A stretch of 64,000 bases of DNA from Paenisporosarcina indica (lineage in GTDB: Bacteria; Bacillota; Bacilli; Bacillales_A; Planococcaceae), in NCBI RefSeq assembly GCF_001939075.1, contig NZ_MPTA01000001.1, forward strand, positions 434,001-498,000. The letters run 5' to 3'. Both the position numbers and the translations under genes were made by a program. Below are positions 50,528 through 59,607 of this stretch, in pieces. A model generated the notes under the pieces. The model worked only from the letters and a program-made list of their open reading frames with translations, made no database searches and was not told the origin of the DNA. The first letter of the stretch is position 1. Every line of letters begins with the position of its first letter.

Positions 50528-50604
50528 ATGATTCAGTGATTAACTCCATAATAATAAATTACTGAAGGAACGGACGCACTATACCCGGATTTTCTTAGTG
50601 CAAT

Positions 50605-50634
50605 TTGCAATCATTTGATAGCTACATGTATAGT
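50605..50634 (+). promoter_or_regulatory. Probable SigA promoter of ymfF
   Basis: TTGCAA (50605-50610), 18-base spacer, TATAGT (50629-50634), 45 bases before the ymfF start. Confidence 0.45.
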
Positions 50635-50678
50635 GAAAGATATGGTATGGCATATTAAGGAGAATAGGGGGGATTTCG

Positions 50679-51956
50679 ATGTTTCAATCCATCGACTTAA
50701 ATCAAGGGATTCGTTTACATATTCGGTCAACGGATCAATTTAAGACCATCAATTTTGCATTTAAATTTAAGCATGAACTTACAAATCAATCCGCTTCAGA
50801 AAGAGCAGTTCTATCTAATGTCTTGCTCCACAGCAATGAACTTTTTCCTTCTAATCCTGCATTTCGCAGTCATTTAGATGAGCTATACGGTACAATCATG
50901 TACTTGGATTCAAGCAAAAAAGGCAGTGATCATTACATTACTTTGCTTGCGGAGTCCGTAAATGACCAGTATTTATCAACTGGTGGTGTTCTTGATCAAG
51001 TAATGGATTTACTGCAAACTGTATTGTTCCGTCCAAACGTTGAAAGTGATACATTTAAAGATTCAATTGTAAAACGGGAAAAAGATTCGGTGATCCAACG
51101 CATCGAGTCGCTTTATGATGATAAAACTCGCTACGCTCAACAAAGATTAGTTGAATTGATGCGACCGAATCACCCCGCATCAATTGGTGCGAATGGAACA
51201 ATAGAAGATGTCACATCTATTACAAGTGAGTCACTTTTTGCTGCATACAAAAGTATGATGGAAGAAGATGAATTAGATATTTATATTGTCGGTGACCTCA
51301 ATGTTGAAGAAATGACGTCTAAAATAAAGAATGCATTTTCATTTAAAGCTCGTGGTGCCAAACAAAAAAATCCACATCAAGATGTAGAACACCAATCTGT
51401 AGAGAAAGACAAAGTCAATGAATATCAGGATATGAAACAAGGGAAGCTCCATATTGGCTACGTAACACCGGTGACATTCACACATCCTGATTTCCCCAAA
51501 ATGCAAATTACAAATGGAATATTTGGCGGCTATCCTCACTCGAAATTATTTTTAAATGTGCGTGAAAAAGAGAGCATGGCTTATTATGTTTCTAGTTCGT
51601 TCTCTTCATCCTATGGACTTCTATTTGTCTTATCAGGAATTGACGCTGGTAAACAAGAAAAAGCTGTACGGTTAATTGATGAGCAACTAGAAATCATGCA
51701 AAACGGTGATATTTCACAAAATGAAATAGATCAAACAGTTGCCATGCTAAAAAACCAGTTAAAAGAAGCACTGGATTCTGCACGTGGCCAAATAGAGATT
51801 TATGATCAGTATAAAGATTTAGATGAATCATTCTCAGTGGAAGATTGGTTTAAAAAATGGGAAGCGGTCACGAAAGAAGATATTCAAAAGACGGCGAAGT
51901 CAATTGAAAAAGAACTCGTTTATTTCTTGTCTGGAAAGGAGGAGCTTTCAAAATGA
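50679..51956 (+). CDS. ymfF: M16-family peptidase-like protein without zinc motif (YmfF)
   Basis: A 425-residue M16-fold protein. Where active members have HxxEH this one has ERAVLSNVLLHSNELF, so the zinc site is missing and it is probably a non-catalytic partner. It overlaps ymfH, which has the full motif, by four bases (ATGA), suggesting an M16 heterodimer of active and inactive subunits, as in mitochondrial processing peptidase. The start ATG 50679 has GGGGGG upstream. The substrate is unknown. Order ymfF-ymfH-ymfI-ymfJ-ymfK is as in B. subtilis. Confidence 0.92.
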   Translation: MFQSIDLNQGIRLHIRSTDQFKTINFAFKFKHELTNQSASERAVLSNVLLHSNELFPSNPAFRSHLDELYGTIMYLDSSKKGSDHYITLLAESVNDQYLSTGGVLDQVMDLLQTVLFRPNVESDTFKDSIVKREKDSVIQRIESLYDDKTRYAQQRLVELMRPNHPASIGANGTIEDVTSITSESLFAAYKSMMEEDELDIYIVGDLNVEEMTSKIKNAFSFKARGAKQKNPHQDVEHQSVEKDKVNEYQDMKQGKLHIGYVTPVTFTHPDFPKMQITNGIFGGYPHSKLFLNVREKESMAYYVSSSFSSSYGLLFVLSGIDAGKQEKAVRLIDEQLEIMQNGDISQNEIDQTVAMLKNQLKEALDSARGQIEIYDQYKDLDESFSVEDWFKKWEAVTKEDIQKTAKSIEKELVYFLSGKEELSK

Positions 51957-53257
51957 AGGAGCTTCACTTTAAACAATTAGATGAAAAACTCTATCACGAA
52001 AAACTTGAGAATGGTCTAGAAGTATATATCTTACCTAAAAAAGGTTTCTCGAAGACATTTGTTACATTTACAACAAAGTATGGGTCAATCGATCGTACCT
52101 TTGTGCCTTTCGGTGAATCCGCTGAGGTGACTGTGCCTGATGGAATTGCCCATTTTTTAGAACATAAAATGTTTGAAAAAGAAGATGGGGACGTTTTTCA
52201 AAAATTTAGTGGCTTTGGTGCTGCAGCTAATGCATTTACATCATTTACTCGTACAGCCTATCTATTTTCCGCAACGGATCATTTGTACGAAAATACGGAA
52301 ACGTTATTAAACTTTGTGCAAGAACCTTATTTTACTCAAGAAACGGTAGAAAAAGAAAAAGGCATTATCGGGCAAGAGATCACCATGTACGATGACCAAC
52401 CGGACTGGCGTTTATATTTTGGTACGATTGAAAATATGTATAAAGAACATCCAGTCAAAATTGATATTGCTGGAACTATTGAATCAATCGATCAAATCAC
52501 GGCAGAACATTTGTACACATGCTATGAGACTTTTTACCATCCCTCAAACATGTTGATGTTCGTAGTAGGTGCTGTGAACCCGGAAGAAATGATGAATTAT
52601 ATACGCGAAAATCAGCATAAAAAAGAGTTTAAAGAGCCTAAAACGATTGAAAGGAAATTTGAACAAGAACCGGTGGAAGTGGCAAAAACTGAAAACAGTC
52701 TATACATGGATGTTCAAAAACCTAAAGTTTACATGGGTATAAAAGCAAAAGAAACATCACTTCAGGGTGAAGAAATGATGATACATGAATTAGCGATTCA
52801 GCTATCGTTAGAACTCATTTTTGGTCGTTCTTCTGATTTCTATGTGGAAGCATATGAAAAAGGATGGATTGATGAATCTTATGTATTCGACTACACACTT
52901 GAAAAAGGGTTTGGATTTGCCATCATTGGATCAGATACGGGGATGCCGAAAGAATTAATGGAAGCCGTGAAAAAAGAATTGCAAAAGGTCGAGGAGAAAT
53001 GGCCATATGGTCAAGATGATTTAGATCGTGTGCGTAAAAAGAAAATTGGGTATTTCCTCCGCGCCTTAAATTCTGTTGAATTCATTGCCAACCAATTCAC
53101 TCGCTACGCCTTTAATGACATGAATTTATTTGAAGCTGTGCCCGTATTGGAGAAAATGACAGTAGCTGATTTACAACAATCGTTTGCTTCAATTCAAGGC
53201 GAAAAGCAACAAACTGTATTTTCAATTCTTCCTAAGAAGGATCAAGCTAAATCATGA
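51953..53257 (+). CDS. ymfH: M16-family zinc protease (YmfH)
   Basis: A 434-residue M16 protease. The zinc motif HFLEH is in GIAHFLEHKMFEKEDGDVF near residue 67, and the distal Glu is in EKEKGIIGQEITMYDD. It appears catalytically complete, unlike YmfF next to it. The start follows GGAGG in the end of ymfF and overlaps by ATGA. It also overlaps ymfI by four bases. In Bacilli the pair is usually annotated as insulinase-like proteases of unknown target. Confidence 0.93.
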   Translation: MKELHFKQLDEKLYHEKLENGLEVYILPKKGFSKTFVTFTTKYGSIDRTFVPFGESAEVTVPDGIAHFLEHKMFEKEDGDVFQKFSGFGAAANAFTSFTRTAYLFSATDHLYENTETLLNFVQEPYFTQETVEKEKGIIGQEITMYDDQPDWRLYFGTIENMYKEHPVKIDIAGTIESIDQITAEHLYTCYETFYHPSNMLMFVVGAVNPEEMMNYIRENQHKKEFKEPKTIERKFEQEPVEVAKTENSLYMDVQKPKVYMGIKAKETSLQGEEMMIHELAIQLSLELIFGRSSDFYVEAYEKGWIDESYVFDYTLEKGFGFAIIGSDTGMPKELMEAVKKELQKVEEKWPYGQDDLDRVRKKKIGYFLRALNSVEFIANQFTRYAFNDMNLFEAVPVLEKMTVADLQQSFASIQGEKQQTVFSILPKKDQAKS

Positions 53258-53982
53258 AGAAATTTGCCTGCATTTTTGGGGCATCTGGAGAAATAGGCCA
53301 GGCAATTGCGTTGGATTTGTCTGAACAAGGATGGAGCTTGTATTTACATTTCTTTGAAAACAAACAAGTGATTGACCAGTTGGCTACTCAATTTCGAACT
53401 GATTTTCCACAACAGGAATTTCATGTGATTCGTGCAGACCTTGGCAACCTTAAAACGATAGAAGAAATAGTAGCACAACTTTTTGAAGTGCAAGCAATTG
53501 TTTTTGCATCGGGGCAAGCGTTGTATCAAGTGCTTGAAGATACGACACCTGCTGAGATGGAGATGGTTTGGCGTACTCATGTTCAATCGCCCATGTCCAT
53601 CATTGGACAGTTAGCTCCTAAGTTAAGAAGGTATAGTCACTCATATATTGTGTTTATTGGTTCAATTTGGGGTGAAACGGGTGCAGCAGGAGAATCCGTT
53701 TACTCAGCTGTCAAAGGTGCACAGCATGCTTTCGTGAAAGCGTATGCTAAGGAATCTGGTCCTTCAGGTGTACGAATTAATGTGGTCGCTCCAGGCTTAA
53801 TTGACACTAAAATGAATGCTTCTTTAGATGAAGAAGATAGACAAATGCTGATTAGTGAGATCCCGCTTTTACAATTTGGAAAACCACAGGATGTAGCAAA
53901 CATGGTATCGTTTTTAATGAGTGGAAAAGCTGATTATATTACGGGTCAAGTTTTACGTGTAAATGGCGGCTGGTACATATAA
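53254..53982 (+). CDS. ymfI: Short-chain dehydrogenase/reductase, FabG-like (YmfI)
   Basis: A 242-residue NAD(P)-dependent reductase of the SDR family. The cofactor loop is FGASGEIGQAI. The catalytic Ser is in IGSIWGETGAAG, and the YxxxK motif is YSAVKGAQHAF. The C-terminal TGQVLRVNGGWY is also typical. It resembles 3-oxoacyl-ACP reductases, but its substrate in this conserved cluster is not known. It overlaps ymfH by ATGA, so the three genes are translationally coupled. Confidence 0.92.
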   Translation: MKKFACIFGASGEIGQAIALDLSEQGWSLYLHFFENKQVIDQLATQFRTDFPQQEFHVIRADLGNLKTIEEIVAQLFEVQAIVFASGQALYQVLEDTTPAEMEMVWRTHVQSPMSIIGQLAPKLRRYSHSYIVFIGSIWGETGAAGESVYSAVKGAQHAFVKAYAKESGPSGVRINVVAPGLIDTKMNASLDEEDRQMLISEIPLLQFGKPQDVANMVSFLMSGKADYITGQVLRVNGGWYI

Positions 53983-54025
53983 ATGACTCTTTTACACATA
54001 CTGTTTGTGAAAAGGAGGAATGAAC

Positions 54026-54283
54026 ATGGCCTTACTTGAAAACTGGCAAAAGTGGACCAATTTTTTAGGTGCAAACGTTATGAATGCAGAAGCAACTGGT
54101 ATGTCAAAAAAAGCAATTCAATCAACAGCATTTGAAATCGGTAGCTACTTAGCTAAAAATGTTGATCCTAAAAATGAGCAAGAGCGTGTACTTTCTGATT
54201 TATGGTCAGTTGCGTCTGAAAATGAACAGCATGCTTTAGCTAACATGGTCGTAAAGTTAGTACAACAAAAAACTGTGCACTAA
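54026..54283 (+). CDS. ymfJ: DUF3243 family protein (YmfJ)
   Basis: An 85-residue small soluble protein beginning MALLENWQKWTNFLGANVMNAEATGMSKK, matching the DUF3243 family of Bacilli. The function is unknown. The start is ATG 54026, with AAAGGAGG seven bases upstream; ATG 54020 is in frame but too close to that site. A strong terminator begins at the stop codon, separating it from ymfK. Confidence 0.92.
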   Translation: MALLENWQKWTNFLGANVMNAEATGMSKKAIQSTAFEIGSYLAKNVDPKNEQERVLSDLWSVASENEQHALANMVVKLVQQKTVH

Positions 54284-54320
54284 AAGAAAAGAAGGACATT
54301 GTTCCTTCTTTTCTTTTTTC
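54282..54320 (+). terminator. Terminator after ymfJ
   Basis: A long perfect A/G-rich stem (54282-54296 with 54303-54317) with a six-base loop, followed by T's. Confidence 0.92.
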
Positions 54321-54465
54321 CTTTTCTTACGTAAGCAAATCAGCTATGATAGAACCTAGAACTGTTTAAGTGTCTTATATTTCAAACAAACTAGTTATAG
54401 GTATATTTTGCTTTGCTTTTACAATTGACTTGCTGTCATAAATGATAGTTGGAAAGGTGTTACTT

Positions 54466-55263
54466 ATGCGCGAATGGTATTTTGAATACGAAATACAAAT
54501 AAACCGGCCAGGATTGCTCGGAGATATTGCATCCTTACTTGGAATGCTCCGTGTTAACATTGTAACAATTAATGGTGTGGATCAAGGAAGACGAGGTATG
54601 CTACTTCGTGCAGAAAATGATGAGCAACTTGAACGTTTTGAGTTAATTGTTTCTACCATGGAAACGATTAAAGTCACCAAATTTAGAGAGCCAAAGTTAC
54701 GTGACATTTTAGCGATTAGACACGGACGATACATACAAAGAGATGCGGACGATCGAAAAACATTTCGATTTGACCGCGATGAACTTGGTCTTCTTGTTGA
54801 TTTCATGGCTGAATTATTTAAGCAAGAAGGACACAAGTTAATAGGGATTCGGGGAATGCCACGTGTTGGGAAAACAGAATCAGTCGTCGCTGCAAGTGTC
54901 AGTGCAAATAAAAAATGGATATTTTTATCTTCGACGATGATTAAACAAACAGTCCGCAATCAACTAGCAGGTGACGAATATAGCGATAATAATATCTTTA
55001 TATTAGATGGAATTGTCACGAGACAATCGACTGATGAACGTCATTTGCAACTTGTGAGAGAGATGATGCGTCTACCTTCAATAAAGGTTGTCGAACATCC
55101 GGATATGTTCATTAAACATTCCGAATATACAATTGAAGATTTTGATTACATTATTGAATTGCGACATGATCCAGATGAAGTAATTACGTATGAAATGATG
55201 GAAAAAAACCATATGATGTCTGAAAGAGGTAGTTTAGATGGCTTCGGTGGTTTTAATTTTTAA
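54466..55263 (+). CDS. ymfK: DUF3388 family protein with ACT-like and P-loop parts (YmfK)
   Basis: A 265-residue protein of unknown function. Residues 1-75 look like an ACT-type regulatory domain (YEIQINRPGLLGDIASLLGML and IVTINGVDQG). From about residue 125 there is a P-loop-like GMPRVGKT and a possible Walker B NNIFILDG, suggesting nucleotide binding. The start is ATG 54466, with GGAAAGGTG upstream; an earlier ATG at 54442 has no such site. In Bacilli it always lies before rodZ/ymfM and pgsA, hinting at a link with cell envelope or shape. That link is inferred only from context. Confidence 0.9.
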   Translation: MREWYFEYEIQINRPGLLGDIASLLGMLRVNIVTINGVDQGRRGMLLRAENDEQLERFELIVSTMETIKVTKFREPKLRDILAIRHGRYIQRDADDRKTFRFDRDELGLLVDFMAELFKQEGHKLIGIRGMPRVGKTESVVAASVSANKKWIFLSSTMIKQTVRNQLAGDEYSDNNIFILDGIVTRQSTDERHLQLVREMMRLPSIKVVEHPDMFIKHSEYTIEDFDYIIELRHDPDEVITYEMMEKNHMMSERGSLDGFGGFNF

Positions 55264-55279
55264 CAGGCAGGTGTTTTAG

Positions 55280-56146
55280 TTGACTGAATTAGGAACTCGT
55301 CTTAAAGAGGCGCGAGCGGCGAAAGGATATAGTTTAGACGACTTACAAGAAATCACAAAAATTCAAAAGCGTTATCTGGCCGGCATTGAAGATGGGAACT
55401 ATAGCATGATGCCAGGGCCGTTCTATGTACGGGCCTTCATTAAGCAATATGCAGATGCAGTGGGATTAAGTTCAGATGAATTATTGGAGTCCTATAAACA
55501 AGAATTACCTTCTTCATCTAATGAAGAATTGCAACAAACGATGACTTCAGCACCTTCTAGACGTAGACCCATCTCCAAATCATCGAATCGCTTAGCAGAA
55601 GTGTTGCCAATGATTATGGTGGCATTATTTATTATTATAGCTATTGTGATTTTCTGGTACTTTTATCAAAACTTAGCTAAAAACAATAATCAACCAGACA
55701 CGAATGCAGGTGATGAAACTTCATTAGAACAACAAGATAACGTAGGTGAAAAACCTACAGAAGAAGTAACTGAAAAAGAGCCAGTTGTAGAACCAGAACC
55801 CGTCGAAGAAGAACCTGAGCCAACACAAACAATTGAAGTTGGTGCAAGTGAAGGTGAGACAACGAATTATACACTCTCTGGTACGGATACATTTTCTTTA
55901 AAACTTGTCGCTCGGGGTACATCATGGGTTGCGGTAAGAGACCAGACAGGCGTGGAACCGTTAGCACGAGAATTAGTAGCGGGTGAAACTGTTACACTGG
56001 ATTTAAGTGATGTAGAAACTGCACGTATTCGAGTAGGTGCTTCATCTCAAGTTGATGTATTTGTGAACGATGAAAAAGTGGAATATGGAAAACCAACGTC
56101 ACAGCTAGTTACACAAAATATGATGATTCAATTTTCAAAACAGTAA
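55280..56146 (+). CDS. rodZ: RodZ-like cell-shape protein (YmfM)
   Basis: A 288-residue bitopic membrane protein. An N-terminal HTH_25 domain (LGTRLKEARAAKGYSLDDLQEITKI) binds the MreB cytoskeleton in studied homologues. One membrane span lies at about residues 110-132 (LPMIMVALFIIIAIVIFWYF). A Glu/Pro-rich linker (about 145-190) leads to the C-terminal DUF4115 domain outside the cell. The start is TTG 55280, with GGCAGGTG upstream. It is co-oriented and 52 bases from pgsA, the usual Bacillus order. Confidence 0.94.
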   Translation: MTELGTRLKEARAAKGYSLDDLQEITKIQKRYLAGIEDGNYSMMPGPFYVRAFIKQYADAVGLSSDELLESYKQELPSSSNEELQQTMTSAPSRRRPISKSSNRLAEVLPMIMVALFIIIAIVIFWYFYQNLAKNNNQPDTNAGDETSLEQQDNVGEKPTEEVTEKEPVVEPEPVEEEPEPTQTIEVGASEGETTNYTLSGTDTFSLKLVARGTSWVAVRDQTGVEPLARELVAGETVTLDLSDVETARIRVGASSQVDVFVNDEKVEYGKPTSQLVTQNMMIQFSKQ

Positions 56147-56198
56147 TAGTCATCTCTTAAAAGATGGCTATTTTCTTTGAATCGGAAGGAGAAATAGT

Positions 56199-56777
56199 AT
56201 GAATATACCTAATCGAATTACGGTTTCACGAGTCATTATGATTCCGATATTTGTTATTTTTATGCTCGTTGATTTTGGATGGGGAAAAGTTTCTTTTTTA
56301 GGAGCAAACATTTTAGTGGGACATTTAATTGGGGCGATTATTTTTATTGTCGCATCAGTGACAGACTTTATTGATGGCTATTACGCACGTAAACATAACT
56401 TAGTAACGAATTTAGGCAAGTTTTTAGATCCACTTGCGGACAAGTTATTAGTTTCTGCAGCTCTAATTATCTTAGTTCAACTAGATTTAGCACCTGCTTG
56501 GGTTGTTATTGTGATCATTAGCCGTGAGTTTGCTGTGACTGGGCTTCGGTTGATTTTAGCAGAGGGTGGCGAAGTGGTCGCTGCAAAACAATTAGGTAAA
56601 ATTAAGATGTGGACTCAGATTATTGCCATTTCAGCTCTTCTTCTTGATAATATCGTGTTTGAATTATTCTCGATTCCATTTGCTTTAATTATGTTGTATG
56701 TGTCAATGTTCTTTACAGTTTGGTCTGGATGGGATTATTTCTATGCAAACCGACGTGTCTTGCTTGATTCAAAATAG
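56199..56777 (+). CDS. pgsA: CDP-diacylglycerol-glycerol-3-phosphate 3-phosphatidyltransferase
   Basis: Makes phosphatidylglycerol phosphate, the first committed step to phosphatidylglycerol. A 192-residue membrane protein with the CDP-alcohol phosphotransferase signature DxxDGxxAR-x8-GxxxDxxxD, seen as TDFIDGYYARKHNLVTNLG and FLDPLADK. Five to six hydrophobic spans are visible. It uses CDP-diacylglycerol from CdsA at 14.7 kb. The start has GGAAGGAG, and cinA follows within 15 bases. Confidence 0.97.
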   Translation: MNIPNRITVSRVIMIPIFVIFMLVDFGWGKVSFLGANILVGHLIGAIIFIVASVTDFIDGYYARKHNLVTNLGKFLDPLADKLLVSAALIILVQLDLAPAWVVIVIISREFAVTGLRLILAEGGEVVAAKQLGKIKMWTQIIAISALLLDNIVFELFSIPFALIMLYVSMFFTVWSGWDYFYANRRVLLDSK

Positions 56778-56791
56778 GAGCGTGATTGAAA

Positions 56792-58054
56792 ATGAATGCT
56801 GAAATTATTGCTGTAGGTTCTGAGTTATTACTTGGTCAAATTACCAATACAAACGCACGTTATATTTCCAGTCAATTAGCTGAACTCGGAATTGATGTAT
56901 ATTACCACACAGTTGTCGGTGACAATGCCGGCCGTTTGAAACAAGCAATTGAACTGGCGGAATCTCGGGCTGAGTTGATTATTTTTTCGGGCGGACTTGG
57001 ACCAACAAAAGATGATTTAACAAAGGAAACAGTTGCCAAACATGTCGGTAAAGCGCTCGTTATGGATCAAACCGCACTAGCGTCAATTGAAGCATTCTTT
57101 CAACGTGCGAATCGGACTATGACGGAAAATAACAAAAAACAAGCCCTTGTATTAGATGGCTGTGAAGTATTGACGAATAACCATGGCATGGCACCGGGCA
57201 TGTTTTATACACACGGAAATCATGTGTATATCCTTCTCCCTGGACCACCTAAAGAAATGGAACCGATGTTTCAATTTGAAGCTAAACCTGTATTGGCTCG
57301 ATGGTTAAATCAAGGTGAGGTCATTCAATCGCATGTATTGCGTTTTTATGGCATTGGTGAAGCAGAACTTGAAACGAAAATTATGGATTTATTAGATAAT
57401 CAAACGAATCCGACGATTGCACCGTTAGCTTCAGATGGAGAAGTTACTTTGCGAATTACTGCAAAAACATCTTCCGAAGCAGAAGCAGTTCGATTGATTC
57501 GAGAAACAGAACAACAGTTAATGTCTCGTGTAGGAGATTTTTTATATGGGTATAATGATGATTCTCTTGCTTCAAGTGCAGCACGCCTGCTAATCGATCA
57601 AGGTTTAACGATTGCAGCTGCAGAAAGCTTAACTGCAGGACTGTTTCAATCAGAACTTGCAGCGATTCCTGGAGTAAGTAAAACTTTAATTGGTGGAATG
57701 GTTACATACACAGAAGATGCGAAAGTGAACCAACTTGGTTTGGAGAGAGAAGTCATCGATGAGTTTGGCGTAGTCAGTGCAGAATGTGCAACGGCTATGG
57801 CACAAAAAGTAAAATCCATGTTTCAATCGGATATTGGCGTTGCTTTAACTGGTGCAGCCGGTCCAAGTGGTCATGGCAATGAACCCGCGGGGAGTGTTTG
57901 GATCGCAATCGTATTACCGAATAATCAGGTTGTCACGCATCAATTGCATTTAAGTGATATGCGTAATACGAACCGTCTACGTGCAGTAAAGAGAACGCTC
58001 CATTATTTAATCCAACTGTTATCTCATCAAACGTTGAATAACAATGTAATATAG
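56792..58054 (+). CDS. cinA: CinA, competence/damage-inducible and pyridine nucleotide repair protein
   Basis: A 420-residue two-domain protein. The N-terminal MoCF_biosynth domain (AEIIAVGSELLLGQITNTNARYIS, FSGGLGPTKDDLT) has ADP-ribose pyrophosphatase activity in studied members. The C-terminal CinA domain (AAESLTAGLFQSELA, ALTGAAGPSG) has NMN deamidase activity in studied members. Two starts are possible after AGGAG: TTG 56786 (five bases away) and ATG 56792 (eleven bases). I chose the ATG; the difference is two residues. It lies before recA, as in many Gram-positives, where the two can be co-expressed in competence. Here a hairpin separates them. Confidence 0.95.
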   Translation: MNAEIIAVGSELLLGQITNTNARYISSQLAELGIDVYYHTVVGDNAGRLKQAIELAESRAELIIFSGGLGPTKDDLTKETVAKHVGKALVMDQTALASIEAFFQRANRTMTENNKKQALVLDGCEVLTNNHGMAPGMFYTHGNHVYILLPGPPKEMEPMFQFEAKPVLARWLNQGEVIQSHVLRFYGIGEAELETKIMDLLDNQTNPTIAPLASDGEVTLRITAKTSSEAEAVRLIRETEQQLMSRVGDFLYGYNDDSLASSAARLLIDQGLTIAAAESLTAGLFQSELAAIPGVSKTLIGGMVTYTEDAKVNQLGLEREVIDEFGVVSAECATAMAQKVKSMFQSDIGVALTGAAGPSGHGNEPAGSVWIAIVLPNNQVVTHQLHLSDMRNTNRLRAVKRTLHYLIQLLSHQTLNNNVI

Positions 58055-58144
58055 TACTAGAAAGTGATGGCAAATGTCATACACTGGTTTGGAATTATTC
58101 GACTAGTTAAGCTAAAATAAAATTTTAAGGGCTTAAAATGGCCG

Positions 58145-58188
58145 AAAATAGAGATTTGGACCGTTATTTAGGTTCAAATCTTTATTTT
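58145..58188 (+). terminator. Long terminator hairpin between cinA and recA
   Basis: Positions 58145-58162 pair along all 18 bases (two G-T pairs) with 58171-58188 around an eight-base loop. Its A-rich left and T-rich right arms would allow termination from either side. It separates recA transcription from cinA, leaving recA to its own SOS promoter. Confidence 0.85.
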
Positions 58189-58202
58189 GGATTAATTTTA
58201 AC

Positions 58203-58216
58203 CGAATAAACGTTCG
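58203..58216 (+). promoter_or_regulatory. LexA (DinR) box of recA
   Basis: CGAATAAACGTTCG matches the Gram-positive LexA consensus CGAAC-N4-GTTCG with one mismatch. It lies nine bases before the -35 of the recA promoter. Confidence 0.75.
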
Positions 58217-58224
58217 CTTTTTTC

Positions 58225-58253
58225 TTGTATATTTCTCATAAACCAAGTATAGT
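58225..58253 (+). promoter_or_regulatory. SigA promoter of recA
   Basis: TTGTAT (58225-58230), 17-base spacer, TATAGT (58248-58253), with the LexA box just upstream. Confidence 0.7.
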
Positions 58254-58300
58254 AGAGACAGAAGTTAAATTTGAGTTTGAAATTAAAGGAGGAACCATTC

Positions 58301-59359
58301 TTGAGTGATCGTAAAGCCGCCTTAGATATGGCGTTAAAACAAATTGAGAAACAATTCGGTAAAGGTTCAATCATGAAACTTGGAGAAAAAACTGATCGTG
58401 AAATCTTAACGACTTCTAGTGGTTCTATTGCACTTGATGTAGCACTTGGTGTAGGTGGATACCCACGAGGACGAATTATTGAAATATATGGTCCAGAAAG
58501 TTCTGGTAAAACAACTGTTGCCCTACATGCGATTGCAGAAGCACAAGCAGCTGGCGGTCAAGCAGCATTTATCGATGCTGAGCATGCATTGGATCCTGTC
58601 TATGCACAAAATCTAGGCGTAAACATTGATGAGTTATTATTATCACAACCTGATACCGGTGAACAAGCATTGGAAATTTGTGAAGCACTTGTACGAAGTG
58701 GCGCTGTAGATATCGTTGTAATTGACTCTGTTGCTGCACTTGTACCAAAAGCCGAGATTGAAGGTGAAATGGGAGATTCTCACATAGGACTTCAAGCTCG
58801 TTTAATGTCACAAGCGCTACGTAAACTATCTGGTGCGATCAGCAAATCAAAAACGACAGCTATTTTCATTAACCAAATTCGTGAAAAAGTTGGTGTAATG
58901 TTTGGTAATCCAGAAGTAACACCTGGTGGGCGTGCACTAAAATTCTATGCATCAGTGCGTTTAGAAGTACGTCGTGCGGAAGCCATCAAATCGGGAAATG
59001 AGTTCATGGGTAACAAAACGAAAATCAAAGTCGTTAAGAACAAAGTTGCACCTCCATTCCGTACGGCTGAAGTGGATGTCATGTATGGACAAGGAATATC
59101 CCGCGAAGGTGAAATCGTCGATTTAGGCGCGGAAATGGATATCGTTAATAAGAGTGGCTCATGGTATGCTTACAACGATGATCGTATAGGTCAAGGTCGT
59201 GAAAATGCGAAACAATATCTTAAGGATCATCCAGATACTAAAAATGAAATTTTACAAAAAATCAGAGCGGCTTATGGCATGATGGCAACAGCCTATACAA
59301 TTGCTGCTCATGATGAAGAAGACGATGAAGAGTTTGAATTATTACTAGACGAAAAATAA
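58301..59359 (+). CDS. recA: RecA recombinase
   Basis: Forms filaments on single-stranded DNA for homologous recombination and triggers LexA self-cleavage. It is 352 residues from TTG 58301, preceded by AAAGGAGG; an earlier in-frame start at 58271 is not supported. Walker A is GPESSGKT (64-71), Walker [10 protein letters not shown], loop L1 [10 protein letters not shown] and L2 [25 protein letters not shown]-like. The acidic tail [11 protein letters not shown] is usual. There is no intein. A LexA box in front predicts SOS induction. Confidence 0.99.
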   Translation: MSDRKAALDMALKQIEKQFGKGSIMKLGEKTDREILTTSSGSIALDVALGVGGYPRGRIIEIYGPESSGKTTVALHAIAEAQAAGGQAAFIDAEHALDPVYAQNLGVNIDELLLSQPDTGEQALEICEALVRSGAVDIVVIDSVAALVPKAEIEGEMGDSHIGLQARLMSQALRKLSGAISKSKTTAIFINQIREKVGVMFGNPEVTPGGRALKFYASVRLEVRRAEAIKSGNEFMGNKTKIKVVKNKVAPPFRTAEVDVMYGQGISREGEIVDLGAEMDIVNKSGSWYAYNDDRIGQGRENAKQYLKDHPDTKNEILQKIRAAYGMMATAYTIAAHDEEDDEEFELLLDEK

Positions 59360-59368
59360 GATTAGCAT

Positions 59369-59402
59369 AATAGTCTACCGTGTATTTCGGTAGGCTATTT
59401 TT
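59369..59402 (+). terminator. Terminator after recA
   Basis: AATAGTCTACCG (59369-59380) pairs with CGGTAGGCTATT (59388-59399), with one G-T pair, followed by T's. Confidence 0.92.
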
Positions 59403-59460
59403 CTTTAGTGAGAAAGTTAGAGTAAGATTTAAATAAGTCAAATCAAAGTTCGACTATGTC

Positions 59461-59547
59461 CCTCCCACATTATCTGGCTTTTGGCCCTCTAGCAAAAGCT
59501 AATTTTCAATTAGCTCTTTCAAAGCCGAAAGTGAGTGATAGTGGAGG
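59461..59547 (+). other. Nested-hairpin intergenic element between recA and rny
   Basis: Within the 350-base gap there are three concentric pairings. CCTCCCAC (59461-59468) pairs with GTGGAGG (59541-59547), with TATC/GATA continuing the stem. GGCTTT (59476-59481) pairs with AAAGCC (59521-59526). AGCTAATT (59497-59504) pairs perfectly with AATTAGCT (59508-59515) around a TTC loop. No T-run follows, so it is not a simple terminator. It lies upstream of the rny promoter and downstream of the recA terminator. It could be a small RNA, an unlisted repeat element or a protein-binding site. Confidence 0.5.
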
Positions 59548-59578
59548 TTCTCTTTTCTTCTGAAGCATCTGTGAATCC

Positions 59579-59607
59579 TTGACAGAGTATTTTTACATCT
59601 ATACAAT
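59579..59607 (+). promoter_or_regulatory. SigA promoter of rny
   Basis: Perfect TTGACA (59579-59584), 17-base spacer, TACAAT (59602-59607). A second -10, TATAAT at 59616-59621, with TTTACA 18 bases upstream, may be an additional promoter. Confidence 0.85.
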
